Positions 30,701 to 44,309 of a stretch of DNA of 64,000 nt are shown here, piece by piece. The DNA is from Lithodes maja (Eukaryota; Arthropoda; Malacostraca; Decapoda; Lithodidae), in assembly GCA_037953745.1 (NCBI GenBank), contig JBAKBP010000676.1, forward strand, positions 186,001 to 250,000, read 5' to 3'. The notes under the pieces were generated by a model. That model worked only from the letters and a program-made list of their open reading frames with translations, did not search any database and was not told the origin of the DNA. The number at the start of each line of letters is the position of its first letter. Position 1 is the first letter of the stretch. Position numbers and translations under genes: made by a program.

Positions 30701-33700
30701 GCACTTGATTTTAACCCTTTAAAAGCCTTAATAATGCTCCTAACTTGCTGCTTTTTAGATACAGACTTAAGTCGGGCCCCGCTCTTTAAGTGTTAAGGGG
30801 AAGGTGTTTGCCTCGTGTGCTAGGAGAGTGATGACCATGGCCTCGGAGACGTGGCTGGTTAAAGTGGAGGATATGAATAGAACGGAATGAGAAGAAAATG
30901 GTGAGATGGATATGTGGGGTTAACCTCAGGGACCGGGTATTGAGTGAGGAATTAAGAAGACGTCTGGGCATAAGAAGTATCAGTGAAGTGATGTGCACGA
31001 GCCGACTTAGTTGGTTTGGACACGTGGAGAGAATGGATGATAACTGGGTGAAGAAATGCCGGACTGTGAACGTGAGGGGAGCTGCGCATAGGGGTAAACC
31101 TAGAAATTCGTGGGATCAGGTACTCTGGTCCGATCTCATAATAAAAAACTTGATAACAGAGGCAGCCCTTGAGAGGGTCGTCTGGATTGCTGACATTTAG
31201 AACGTGAGACTAACCACACTCTCTGAGGACAAAGCGATCTATAAACTTGTATGTATGACCAAATACTCTGAAGTAAATGTTTTTTCATATTAACATATAG
31301 ATACCTGTTATCATGGAAATACTGTAAATGTCATAATAAATGTCAATAGTCAATTGTTCAACATATTTTCCAAACCCGGAGGGTAAGAGTCATTTTGATA
31401 ACCTATTAAGTAAAATGGTTACAATAGTTAAGTCAGGTAGCCACAGATTTAGAATAAGATTCAAAATTTGCATCGCAATAATTTTTTGTGTTAACCCTTC
31501 TTTAGTGGGGCCCGACTTAAGTCCGTATGGAGAAGAAAGGACTATGTGACCGGGCCCGACTTAAGTCTGTGTGCAATTTTGGCGCAATATTGGCTCTGAG
31601 AGAGAGACGAGCGACGGGAGGAGCATAGGTTGCCTCATGACCGCTCGCCACGGTTGCCGTGGGCCTACTGACATATACTACACACACATCCACCCACCCT
31701 CCCTCGCTACACACGTAATTATGTAACGAAATGACCAAATTTTAGAGATTTTGCCCTTCGGTTGCACGATCGTTGCAAGACAACCAGTGATCGTAGAAGG
31801 ATGGTTCAGGTGTCATTGGAAAGCTCAATTAACGCCCTTTCAGGGATACATAATTGTATTACGCTCTGGCTCTTGTTTATGCATGAAAAAGAGCACGGAA
31901 ATAAGCTCGTTTAGGGTAAAACCACCCGCTTGGCAGGTAGTAGTATTTACCGAACTAGCCGCTCGTTGAGTGTTAATATATAATTATACACAGTATAATT
32001 ATACTGTGTATATATATATATTTTGTATTTTTTTTTTGATATAGTTAGTTCGCTAGTTAGGTAGTTAGTTAGTTGCCAGACATCAAACATATAACCAAAT
32101 ATGTAATGCTGATATGTCAAATTTCCAGAAATGAATGTCCATTGTTTTTCCCGAAGTGCTACAACCTCCATTTATACTTTATTATCACTGTACAGCTACT
32201 GACAAATGTTTGTGAGCTCAAGTCATTGTCTGTATGCAAGTATATCCCTTTAGATTATGTTCAAATCACATAAGCAATGTAATAGTAAATGCATAGTTTG
32301 TATTTATTAACATATAGACGATTTGATCTGAACATCAATCTAAATTAGTATATTTGCATTCAGAAAATCGCTCGAGCTCACGAACGTTTATCTGTAGTTG
32401 TACATACCTTTGACTAAAGCTGCGAACTAGAGGACTGCCTTTGGGTCCAACCAAGCCAAACATGAGAGGCAGAAACTCCTCCCGACCCATATAATGTTCG
32501 CACCGACCTGGAACACAGGATTATACCATTACAGAATTAAGGGCAGGTATTAAGGGGAGGTATTAAGGAGAGTTATTAATTATAGGGAAAAATTAAAGGG
32601 AGATATTAGGGAAGGTATTAAGTAGGTACTACGTAGTAAGAGCAGGTATTAAGGAGGTAGTAAGGGGAGGTGTTAAGGAGACATTAAGGAGGTTTTAAAG
32701 AGGAATTAAGGGGAGACATTAAAGAGGTATTAAGGAGACATTAAGGAGGTATTAAGAAGGAATTAAAGGGAGACGGTACGGAGGTATTAAGGGGAGGTAT
32801 TAAGAGAAGGTATTAAGGAGGTATTAAGGGAAGGTATTAAGGAGGTATCAAGGGGAAACATTAAGGAGGCATTAAGGGAATACATTAAGGAGGTATTAAG
32901 GGAAGACATTAAGGAGGTATTAAGGGAAGACATTAAGGAGGTATTAAAGGGAGACATTAAGGAGGTATAATGGGGTGACATTAAGGAGGTGTTAGGGGGG
33001 ACATTGAGGAGGTATTAAGGGGAGACATTAAGGAGGTATTTAGGGAAGACATTAAGGAGGTATTAAGGGGAGACATTAAGGAGGTATTAGGAGAAGACAT
33101 TAAGGAGGTATCAAGGTGAGACATTGAGGAGGTATTAAGGGGAGGTATTAAGGGCAGACATTAAGGAGGTATTAAGGAGGTATTAAGGGAAGACATCAAG
33201 GAGGTATTAGGGAGAGGTATTAAGAGGAGGTATTTAGGGGAGACATCAAGGAGGTATTAAGGGGGGACTTTAAGGAGCTATTAAGATAAGGTATTAAGGA
33301 GTTGTTAAGGGGAGACATTAACGAGGTATTTAGGGGAGACTTTAAAGAGGTATTAAGATAAGGTATTAAGGGGAGACATTAAGGGGAGCCATTAAGGAGG
33401 TGTTAAGGGGAGACATTAGGGAGGTATTAAGGGGACACATTAAGGAGGTATTAAGGGGAGACATTAAGGAGGTATTAAGAGGAGACATTAAGGGGAGACA
33501 TTAAGGAGGTGTTAAGGGGAGACATTAAGGAGGTATTAAGGGGAGCCATTAAGGATGTGTTAAGGGGAGACATTAAGGAGGTATTTAGGGGAGACATTAA
33601 GAGGAGACATTAAGGAGGTATTAAGGGGAGACATTAAGGAGGTATTAAGGGGAGACATTAAGGAGGTGTTAAGGGGAGACATTAAGGAGGTATTAAGGGG

Positions 33701-35186
33701 AGACATTAAGGAGGTATTAAGGGGAGACATTAAGGAGGTAATAAGAGGAGACATTAAGGAGGTATTAACCCGTTGAGTACCGTAGGATACAGTAATACAA
33801 GTCCCCAGCAGTCCCAAGCACTGTGGCGAAAATGGCAGGAGAAACCACCTTTTCACCACAACAGATGAGGCAAGGCTGGATCTCTCACATTTTTGTTTTA
33901 TTTTTATTTTTTACAAGGCTTAATAAAAAAAAAATAATAATAATAGCCTTGCACAGGCATTTACAAGACAAATACATTGCTGACGAATATACTCGGGCCT
34001 GGGACTGGGGAGTTACTTATCTACTGACGAATATACTCGGGCCTGGGACTGTAAGGGTTAAGAGGAGACAATAAGGAGGTATTAAGAGGGGACATTAAGG
34101 AGGCATTAGGGAGAGATATTACTGGGAGGTATTAAGGGGGAGACATTAAGGAGGTATTAGAGAAAGTATTAAGGAGGTATTATGGGGAGACATTAAGGAG
34201 GTATTAGAGAGAGGTATTAAGAGAAGGTATTAAGGAGGATTAAGGGGAGACATTAAGGAGGTATTAAGAGGAGACACTAAGGGGAGACATTAAGGAGGTA
34301 GTTAAGGGAGACATTAAAGGGAGACATTAAGGAGGTATTAAGGGGAGACATTAAGGAGGTATTAAGGGGAGACATTAAGGAGGTATTAAGGGGAGACATT
34401 TAAGGAGGTATTAAGGGGAGACATTAAGGAGGTATTATAGAGAGGTATTAAGGAGGTATTATGGGGAGACATTAAGGAGGTATTAAGGGAGACATTTAAG
34501 GAGGTATTAAGGGGAGACATTAAGGAGGTATTAACCCCTACTGTACCGGCGACGTCTTTTTCATTTAAATATAGCTATATTTAGACGATTTTGGTGCAGT
34601 TTAGGAAGGATCTGTTGTAGTAAACAGGGTTAAGTGAGATAGCTCAAAGCCTTTTAATTGCCTGAATCCCTTTTTTAACTGAATACAATCGTCTAATGGT
34701 AGCAAGAATAAAGCTAAACTGACGTCGCCGGTACAGAAAGGGTAAAGGGGGAGGTAACTCTTTATCGTGCACCAATCTTGACGGCAGTGCAGGCAAGATT
34801 CTACCATTAGATAATTAAATGGAGATAGTGATTGAGGGTTAATTTTAATATCTCTCTCTCCCTTCTACACACTCACACACACACTCACTGTCAGTCTCAC
34901 TCACACAAACACACACTGTCTCTCTCTCTTTACTCTTACACACACTCACTATCCGTCTCACTCATACACACACACATACAATATCTCTCTCGCTCTCCTC
35001 TCTCTCCCATTTAGTCATTTACAGAAACAATTGATTGACAATTCATTCGTTCCCCTTCATTAATTCACAAACCCTCAATGATTATTACCCCGTATCTAAA
35101 CTGTGTTCGTGTCACGATTCATTATCCTATTTACATTAATCCTAAACAAATTTATGTTAACCCTTTCAACATACTGTGTCATGTAT

Positions 35187-35246
<60 letters not shown>

Positions 35247-38200
35247 TATATATATATATACATATATATATTTGTTTTTCTATGTGAATAAGGGAGACAA
35301 AATGACAGAACTGCCTGCAGCGAGTGCCTCCCCCAGAGTTGAAAGAGTGACAGGGCCAAAATCAAGGGACATTCGAGCTAAACTGCCTGGAAACACGGAG
35401 TTTGAAGCAATTTTAGTCATAAGAAGAGGGAAAGACTGATTCTGGGAGAGAGTTCCAGAGCTCAGCAGTTGAATAGAAGAAAGTCTGAGAATAGCGTTTC
35501 AATCTTGGTTTGGAGAGTTGGACAGAGTAGGGGTGGGATTGTGTTGCAAGACGGGTACTGGGTACCCTACGTAGAGGAGGTGGTATACACTGAGAAAACT
35601 CTGAGGAACACTGATTATTGTAGTAGCGATAGAATAGCGAGAGAGATGCAACATGCGGCGACGAAGAGAGAGAGATCGCAGAGTTGGTGAGTGGACTGGA
35701 GTTAATGATACGAAAGGCTTTCCTTTCTACTTTGTCCTAGGAGTGCTGTGTGAGAGGATCCTCCCACACATGTGAGCAATACTCAATACAAGGACGCACT
35801 GTGCCCTGTACAGAGCAAGAAGTTGCACAGGGTAAAGAACACCTTAAGGCGGTTGAGCACACCCAACTTCTGGGAGGCTGCCATAGCAAGACTGGTAATA
35901 TGGTCCTTCCAAGTGAAAGCAGAAGAAACAGAGACACCGAGAATATTGAGAGAAGATGAAGGATTGATTTTTGTATTGTTGAATTGTAAGGGATAGTCCT
36001 CTGGGAGTTCTGAATGGGTAGTAAGATGGAGAAATTGGGTCGAGGAAGCATTTAATGCAACAAGGGTTTCTATACCCCAATTTGAAATAGTAGATAGATC
36101 AGAAAATAAGTGTTCTATGGCTTCATTGCGCTTGTCTGTAAGGGATTGCTGGCTGGGGCGTTCTGGAAAACTAATTGATTAGTGTAAGGTAGCGTTCTGC
36201 ATATGAATGGATGAGACTGGATGAACAGTTGAGAAGATCATTTATGAAAATTAGAAAGAGAATAGGAGACAGGACAGAACCCTGAGGAACACCGGAGTTG
36301 ATAGAATGAGGAAGTGAGCGATGGCCGTCCACAACCGCAGCTATGGAACGGCCGGAAAGGAGATTAGAGACAAAGGCACAGATGGAGGGATAGAAACCGA
36401 AGGAGGGTAGTTTAGAAATTAAAGATATGTGCCAGACTCTATTGAAGGCCTTCGATATGTCTAGTGCAATAGAAATCTCACCGAAGTCCCGAAAGGAGGA
36501 TGACCAAGAGTTAGTAAGATATGAAAGAAGATCACCAGTAGAGCAACCATTAAGGAAGCCATACTGGCGATCTTAGAGCAGATTATGAGAAGATAAATGC
36601 TTAAAAAAATTGGAAGCAAGAATAGTTTTAAAAACTTTAGATATACAAGAGATGAGAGCAATTGGACGACAGTTGGAGGGTTGAGAGCGGTCACCCTTCT
36701 CTAGGACAGGTTGAATGAGAGCAAACTTCCAGCAAGAAGGGAAGACATTAGAGGAGAGACAGAGACAAAAGAGTTTGCCTAGGCAGGGAGTCAGCATGGA
36801 AGCACAGTTTTTTAGTTCAACAGGAGGAACACCGTCCGGACCGTACGCCTTCTTAATATTAAGCCCAGGGAGGGTAGAAAGTACATCGTTAGAAGAGATT
36901 AGCATATTAGGCCTAAGTTGTTGTTGTTGTTGTTGTTCCCTAAGCTGCCTGGCCGAACAGCCCCGAGTCCCTGAGGAAGGCCATGGCCACGATCGGGCTT
37001 TCCCACAGAGCTCTCATTGAGTGTAGGTTGTGTTGTTGGCATAAGTGGTTGTGTGAAATGCAGTCTTCTATGATGTGTTTAATGGTATGGGGTGCTGCAT
37101 TACATCCCGGGCAGGCGTCGACAACGGAGTCATCCAGTCTCTTCTGATAGCTCAGGAGAGCTGGATGGTGTCCGCATCTCAGCCTGGCCAGGTGGACTCT
37201 GTCCTCGCGAGGGAGGGAGGATTCGGAAGGATGGATTTCGGGAGGTCGTGCATGCAGCTGCGTGTTGTCTGTGAGTGAGTGGATGGATTGGCGAGAGATA
37301 TGAGTATGGATGTGCTTCTGGAAGTTGGTTCGGGGTGGGCAGGGAGGGAGAGAGGACAATAATTGTGTGTGATACCGTGTGCTGGGTGTTGTTTTGATAT
37401 TTCTTGGTGTCTGTGGGTGTGTTGCCATGTAGTTTAGTGGGTGGTCTTGGTTTGTGGAGGCTGCTGCCAGGAATTGAGTGCCTCTCATGTCCAGATGGTC
37501 TTTGACTTTGAGGATTTTGGTTTCTTGATGTAGATGATCTGTGGGTGCAGTAGCTGTGCAGCCTGTAATGATCTTCAGGGCTTTGTTTTGAATAGTCTGT
37601 AAGGTCTTATGATGTGTTTCAGCTAGGTTAGAAGCCCAGGCTGGGCTTGCGTATTCCATTACTGATCGTATGTATTGTTTATATACTGTGGTGGTAGTTT
37701 CTTTGTTGTGTCCAAATTTTGTGTGAGCAAGTGACCTGAGGGCGTTAAGTCTGGGTGTCAGTTTCTTTTTAATGTTTGTGGTGTGCTGTTTGAATGTCAT
37801 ATGAGTATCATATGTTACTCCTAGGATTTTGGGTGTGTGTGTATGTGTTAGGGGTGTGTTGTTTATGGTGAGTTGAGGGATGTATTCGTGTTCACCTGTC
37901 CAGCTTGTGAGCAGGGTTGCGGTGGATTTGGCTGGGGCTAGATTAAGTCTGTTTGTAGTGCACCAGCCATGTAGTGTGTTGAGATAGGGTTGAAGGAGAT
38001 CTGTTGCTCTTCTTGGGTCATGGTGTGTGCATGTGAGTGTTATGTCATCTGCATAGGAGGCTAAGTTTATTTGGGGAGTATTGGGTGTAGTTATATCGTG
38101 CATGTACAGATTGAAGAGTGCGGGCGATAGGACGGATCCTTGTGGGACTCCGTTTGGAAAGTTTCTGATTTTAGATGACTGACCGGCAAAAGATACGTGT

Positions 38201-41200
38201 GCACATCTGCCTGCTAGGAAGTTGGCCAGCCACCTTTTTGTGTTGTTGTGCATGTTTGTGTTGTAGATTTTGTTTGTTAGGTTGTGGCGGGGGATGGCAT
38301 CGAAGGCTTTACTAATGTCAAGTGTGGCTAATAGTGATCTGTGTGGTGGTCTAGCTGAGTTGATGCTGTCAAAAGCTCTTTGTGTAAGGTCTGTGAGAAG
38401 AGTGTTTGTGGAGTGCAGTGGCCTAAAGCCATGTTGTGTTGGAGCTAGGGGTAGGTCGGGTGTAATTAGTTGTAATACTAGGCGTTCCATGACTTTGGAG
38501 GGGGAGCAAAGGAGTGTGATGGGGCGGTGCGAGGAGGGTAGCGTGGGGTCTTTGTTGGGTTTGGGGAATGTGATGATGATACCATGCTTCCAAATGTCTG
38601 GTATTGTGTTGTGTGAATAGCTGTAGTTTGATATGTTAGTGAGTGTTTGTATGCCTTGTGGTCCCAGGTGTCTGAGGTGTATGTTGCTTATGTTGTCTAG
38701 GCCACAGGCGGGTGAGTGCTTGAGATTGTTGATGATATGCTTTGTCTGGTGATTGGTGAAGGGTGTATAGTCAGGGTCTGTGGGGAATTGTCTCTTACGT
38801 CGGATGACACGTCGGTCGTCTTTGTGAGGTTTTAGGTGGCTGACATGTGAGAAGTGATTGATGAGAGTGTTTGCTTGTTGTTTACATGAAGGAGTAGAGT
38901 CTGTTGTTGTGATTGCAGCATGTGATTGTGTTGTGTTGCTGTTGGAAAGTGTGATGCTGTTTAGTGTTTTGTAGAGTTTGTTGGGGTTTGTTTTGTGATC
39001 AAGTGTTTGTAGGAAGTTATTCCAATTTAGTTTTTGTTGTTCTTGTATTTTGTTGTTAGTTTGGGTGTTGAGTGCTTGAATTTGTTGTGTGATGTCTTGT
39101 GTGTGGGGTGCTGGGGAGTGTTTCAGTGTGTCACGTTGTCTGATGAGGTTTTGAATTTCTGGTGTGAAGTTGGGGTTGTGTCTTTTTCTGTTACCTCTTG
39201 GAATGTGTTTCTTGTCAGCGTTTTGGATAGTTTTATTGAGTATGTGTACAGCATTGTTGATGTTAGTGATGGGTGTACTGTTTAGAGTTGTGAAGTGTTG
39301 TTCTGTCTCATTTGTAAATGCTTCCCAGTTAGCTCTTTTATAATTGGTGTATGTGTGTTTGTGGCTAGCTGGGGTGAGTCTGGTTTTGGTGAGGTGGTCA
39401 GAGCCTAAGGTTCTGACCACCCTCCAGGATGTTGTGGGGGCGAGTTCTGGGGAGCAAAAGGTGATGTCTGGAGATGATGGGTTATAGAGGGCTTGGTGAG
39501 GAATATGGGTATGTTGATGGATGTCATTAAGGATGATGAGGTTATCTGTTTGGTTTTGTAGTACCAGCCCTCTGTCTGTGTCGGGGTTGTCGACAAACCA
39601 GGCCGACGTCTTGGCGTTGAAGTCACCACCCAGGATGATGTGTGGGGTGTTTGTGATGTGTTGTAAGTGTGGTCTGTATTAATTTGGTACTGTAGGGGAT
39701 GTTTGGGGAGGGATGTTTATGATGGTTATGTTGGATTTGTTGCCAGTGCGTATTTTAATTGATTGTATTTCTGTTGTGTTATCATTTGGGGGGAGGAGGG
39801 ATTTGGTTTGTACACTGGTTACTATGTATGATATTTCATTGTGTACCAGGGTGATGAGTCCACCGCCCCCGCCGACAGCCCGGTCTTGTCTGATGGTGGT
39901 GAAATTATGAAATGTGGGAGTTTTTTGTGATGTGCGGAGTTTTGTTTCTTGTAAGATGGCAATGTGTATGTTGTGTTGTTTGATGAAGTGTGAGAGTTCG
40001 TGTTTCTTTGTGTTAATGCCATCTATGTTCAATTGGAGAATGTTAATGTTATGTGCACGATGTATGTTGGGTGCTGCTCCACGAGGATGGGGTGGGGGTG
40101 AGGGAGGGGCTGGAGGTTGGGATGGGTGAGGTGGGGGTGGGGATTGGGGAGCAGGAGATGGGGGTTGGAATGGATTAGGATGGGGTGTGGTGTGTTGAGT
40201 TGAGGATGTGGATGGTATGGGAAGGTTAGGTGGGTTAGGGAGGAGAGGTGGACGGGTTTTAGGGGGGGGAGTGGATGATATGGGAAGGCTAGGTGGGTTG
40301 GGGAGGAGAGGTGGACGGGTTTTAGGCGAGGGATTTGACTGGGAGAGGGAGGGGCATGAGGAACAGGTCCAGGTGTTCGTGTAGTGTTTCTTGGAGCAAG
40401 TGTTGTACAGGTGAAGTGGGTCCAGTTCCTGCATGAATGCAGAGAACTGAACCCTTAGTGTGGCGACTCGAAGTGGATGGGTTTTTGAGCAAGTTGGACA
40501 TATGTATGTGTACGTGGGTCCTGGGTTGCTCTCAATGTCTCCGGCTAGAAGAAGTCTTCGAGAAATGACAGCCGGAGAGTCATTTCTCGGTGTAGGAAAA
40601 AATGTGTGATGTGTGTGTGTGTGTGAGGAGGTGTGAAATTCCCCGGCGCGACCGAAGCCACTCCAAGGATCCGTGCCCCCAGGGGGGGGCAGGGGATAGT
40701 TGTGACAGTTTGGCTCCCAAACTGCTCCCCGCGCCGCCATCCGGTTGTCCTCCACTGGTCGATTGATCTTGTCTCCGGCTGTGGAGGGTCGGCAGCCATC
40801 CGCGGTTGGCAGCTCCGGTAGGTGGTCCCACGGCGTAGACGCCGCCACATTAGGCCTAAGTAGGAGACAGGGGTGTGGAGAGGGAGGAATAGCACTTGAA
40901 TCACCAAGATGGAGTTTCTAGCAAAAGTTTGAGCGAAGAGTTCAGCTTTGTCAGAGGATGAAGTTATGGTTGTGCCATCAGAGTGGAAAAGGGGAGGGAA
41001 AGACGAGGAGAAAACTGTTGGAGAGTTTTGGCTAGATGCCAGAAAGCTTGGAAGAGATAGAGTTGGATAGTTCAGTGCATTTTATTATTGGATGAAAGAG
41101 TTGCTTGGCAAGTCGAAGTCGAAGAACAGATTTGGCTTGACTCAGGGCAGAAACATAGGAAGAATGAGATTCTTGAGTTTTAAGGCATCAGTACCGTTTG

Positions 41201-44200
41201 AATGCTTCCTCCTTGTTGTGGACAGCAGTAGAACAAGTGCGAGTACACCAAGATTTTTTTGCATTAGACTGAGAGAAATAAAATGGAATGTACGCTTCCA
41301 TGCCCGATAGGATTATCTCGGTAATGCGTTCAGCACTCTCCGAGGGTCCTCGGCCACGGAAGCAGAAGTCATTCCATGGAAAATCAAGGAAGTACTGCTG
41401 AAGAGCTTCCCAGTCGGCAGCGCCAAAGTGCCACAAGCGCCGCCGGCTGGGAGGATCAGGTGGCCATACTGAAGAGATAGGACAGGTGACGGAGATAAGT
41501 TTATGGTCGGAGGAGCCCTAAGGAGAGAAAAGATTGACGGTATAAGACGAAGGGTTAGAAGTCAGAAATAAGTCAAGAATGTTGGGCCGATCTTCGAAGC
41601 GATCCGGGATACGTGTGGGTTGCTGGACCGCTGCTCTAGTTCATTTATGATAGAAAAGACGTAGGCTTGTTTACCAGGTTGGTCCGTAGTGTGAGAGGAG
41701 AGCCTTTGGTGGTGGAGAACGTTGAATTCTCCTAAGATGGAAATTTCAGAGAAGTGAGAGATGGATAGAATGTCTTCCACTTTAGAGTTTAGATAGTAAG
41801 TAAGCATTTGAGAAAGTCGGTAGAGTTAGGGGAAAGATAGACAGCACATAAATATTTTGTATGAGAATGACAGGATAATTTGAGCCATAAAGTTGAGAAT
41901 TCAGAGGAGTCAAAATCGGGAACACGAGAGCAAGTGGGTTTGTTGTCCACGTATGCACAACATCTGCCTTTGGCTTTGAAAATAGGATAGAGAAAGTAGG
42001 GGGATACAGAGAAGGGGCTGCTGGTAGTTGTCTCAGATAACTGGGTTTCGGTGAAGAAAAGAAGATCAGGTTTGTAGGAGGAGATATGGTGTTCGACTGA
42101 GTGAAAATTAGAGGAAATGCCACGAATGTTGCAAAAGTTAATAGTAAGAGTGGCAGGCCGTGGTCCAGAGCATTTAGAGGGGTCGTCAGGGGAAGGTCGG
42201 GCAGGTGTGGGGGCATTTATGCCCCCCCCCCCCCCCCCCGCCCCCTGGAGACTCCGAGACTGGGCCTGTGTTCATAATTTTTTATATAATTTTGGAGGAG
42301 GAAGTGTGGTGTGCATGTTAAGTGTAGTGAAGTAGATAGCAGGAGGAGGTGTTTGTGAGAACAGGCTGGACTACTCTCAGTGTAAGTGAGGCACAAAGGG
42401 AATCAGTAAGAGAGGCCAAGCAAATGAAACAGGAGTTCCAGCGACACCTTATCAAATGCTGCAGCCTCTCCTGGATATAGCCCTGTTTGATTGGCGCCTA
42501 CAATCTACCCCCATTCCCCCTATATATACTAGTATATAATATACTAGTATATATAAACATCTATCATACAGTACCAGTGCGTGAAACTTGTTGGGCTATC
42601 ACATTTCTGGCCAGATCGTCATTCACCATCATCACGTGCTGCTTCTGTTTTGATAGCGACCCGAAAATCGAGCCAAGGTCCTTTGGTTGGTAGGTTTGCA
42701 GACGGTCTTTGTGGCGCAGACCTCCCACTGCCTGAAGGATGCCGCTATCAGCTGTCTGTTGGGATGATAGCAAAAACTTCAACACGATGACGTAAATTCT
42801 ATTATATTCTGGCTAACATTAGTCTATTTTCTTTATTTAATAATCCAGCGCTAGGACTCAAAGGCATAACAACAATCTCAATAACCCCTCCTACTTAAAT
42901 AGGTTCTTCTTAAACTGCATAAAATCGTCTAATGTTAGTCAGATTCAAAGGTATAAAGGAGTCATAGTATTGAAAAGGTTAAAATATTGTTTAACCCTCT
43001 GAAGATTATGAGGCATTTTGACTGTTTATTCTGGCAATCATACTAGTTTAGACACTTTAAGAAGAATCTGTCGGAATTATAGGAGTGAAGACAATTTTAA
43101 TTAAATATATAGTGTTTTAATTACGCAAAACAGATTAAATATTACAAACATAACTCCATTAATATGTCAACCTGTATAGAAATGCAATCATTCCTTTTGC
43201 TGGATACATGCATGTAAAACTACTACAGTAGATATTATATGCCAACATATCTGGATGACAAGGTTACCTACATACACCTCAACGCTTTTACAGTTACTTA
43301 AGTTCGTGATTATCCAAAAAGCTGGTAGATATTTTGAATATGAAAGAAGAATATTGCTGCGAGATCTTAGTGTCATAAACATAATGTAATAATCCTTTAA
43401 ATATACCAAGACGCATTCATTCATTATATTCTGACTAATACGAGACAATCTTATACAAACTAGGAGGGTCTCGTGGGAATAATAACAAAAATACCATCTC
43501 AATAAGGTCCCTAAAGGCCTACATAAAATCATCTACTGATTGCAAAAAGTAGAATAAACATTTTTGTTTATCTTGCACTAAAAATTGTTTAATAACCCTG
43601 GCTTGTGTGGTTGACAGCATGTAATGCTAATATATATGTGCATTGTATATTCGTTTTTGTTTTTCTCCTCAGCAACATGGAATAATTGTTTGCCATTTTA
43701 TAAATTGGTTAAACAGTACCAAAGAAGTATTTTCAATAATTCCATAATATTACATGTTAGCCACTTGAGGAATATGACCCGGTTTGATAGTTTAGTCTTA
43801 CCATCATTAGCCGATTTAATATAGATTATGACGCTTCTAAGGGAGTTAAAATGGTAAAAACTATCGCAAATAAGTCTCTGACTACCTAAACTGAATATAC
43901 TCATCCAATAAAAAACAGAATACAGTCAAAATGCGTCATAATCCTCGAGGGGTTATATTAGCTAACAGTCAACTGAAAAATGACATCCATACCAAGAACA
44001 TGTTGGTCTTCGCGGTTCCCTTGATCATGAACAAAATAACTGGGTTGTCCACAAGGTCCTGCAGTGACTGTATGGGCTGGGGGATGTATCTGACGGCCAG
44101 GAGGGACATGAGGTTACCGGCGTAGCTAAGTGACAACAACACCATGGTCAACATCCACGACCCCAACAACACTCGTTCCCACCACCACCACTTCGATACT

Positions 44201-44277
44201 CCACCCACATCTATACAGTCGTCAATATGTTAATTAATGTAGTTTAAATCAAGTATATACAGTATATATAAATATAA

Positions 44278-44309
<32 letters not shown>

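Larger units (their letters stand above)
36918..40848 (-). mobile_element. Family C non-LTR element, near full length
   Basis: 3.93 kb on minus, with a (AAC)n tail at the low-coordinate end and a perfect 12 bp target duplication ATTAGGCCTAAG (36906-36917 and 40849-40860). One continuous reading frame of 1,302 codons spans it, broken only by a single TAA. The surrounding jockey-like element is far more decayed, so family C entered later. Related material: the truncated copy at 20361 and deletion derivatives at 23286 and 29717. Confidence 0.92.
35275..42235 (-). mobile_element. Jockey-like non-LTR element split by family C
   Basis: The outer element consists of 42235-40861 (5' endonuclease part) and 36917-35275 (RT and 3' UTR) on minus. 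It is interrupted by family C with a perfect 12 bp duplication. Coding fragments in order on minus: an endonuclease start around 42150 (NFCNIRGISSNFHS in one frame), endonuclease-RT linker at 41436-41188, RT at 36905-36070, then 3' UTR ending LWGRHSLQAVL-type sequence and an AT tail. Many frameshifts mean it is long dead. 3' end copies recur at 56040-56560 and, weakly, at 44860-44940. Confidence 0.75.
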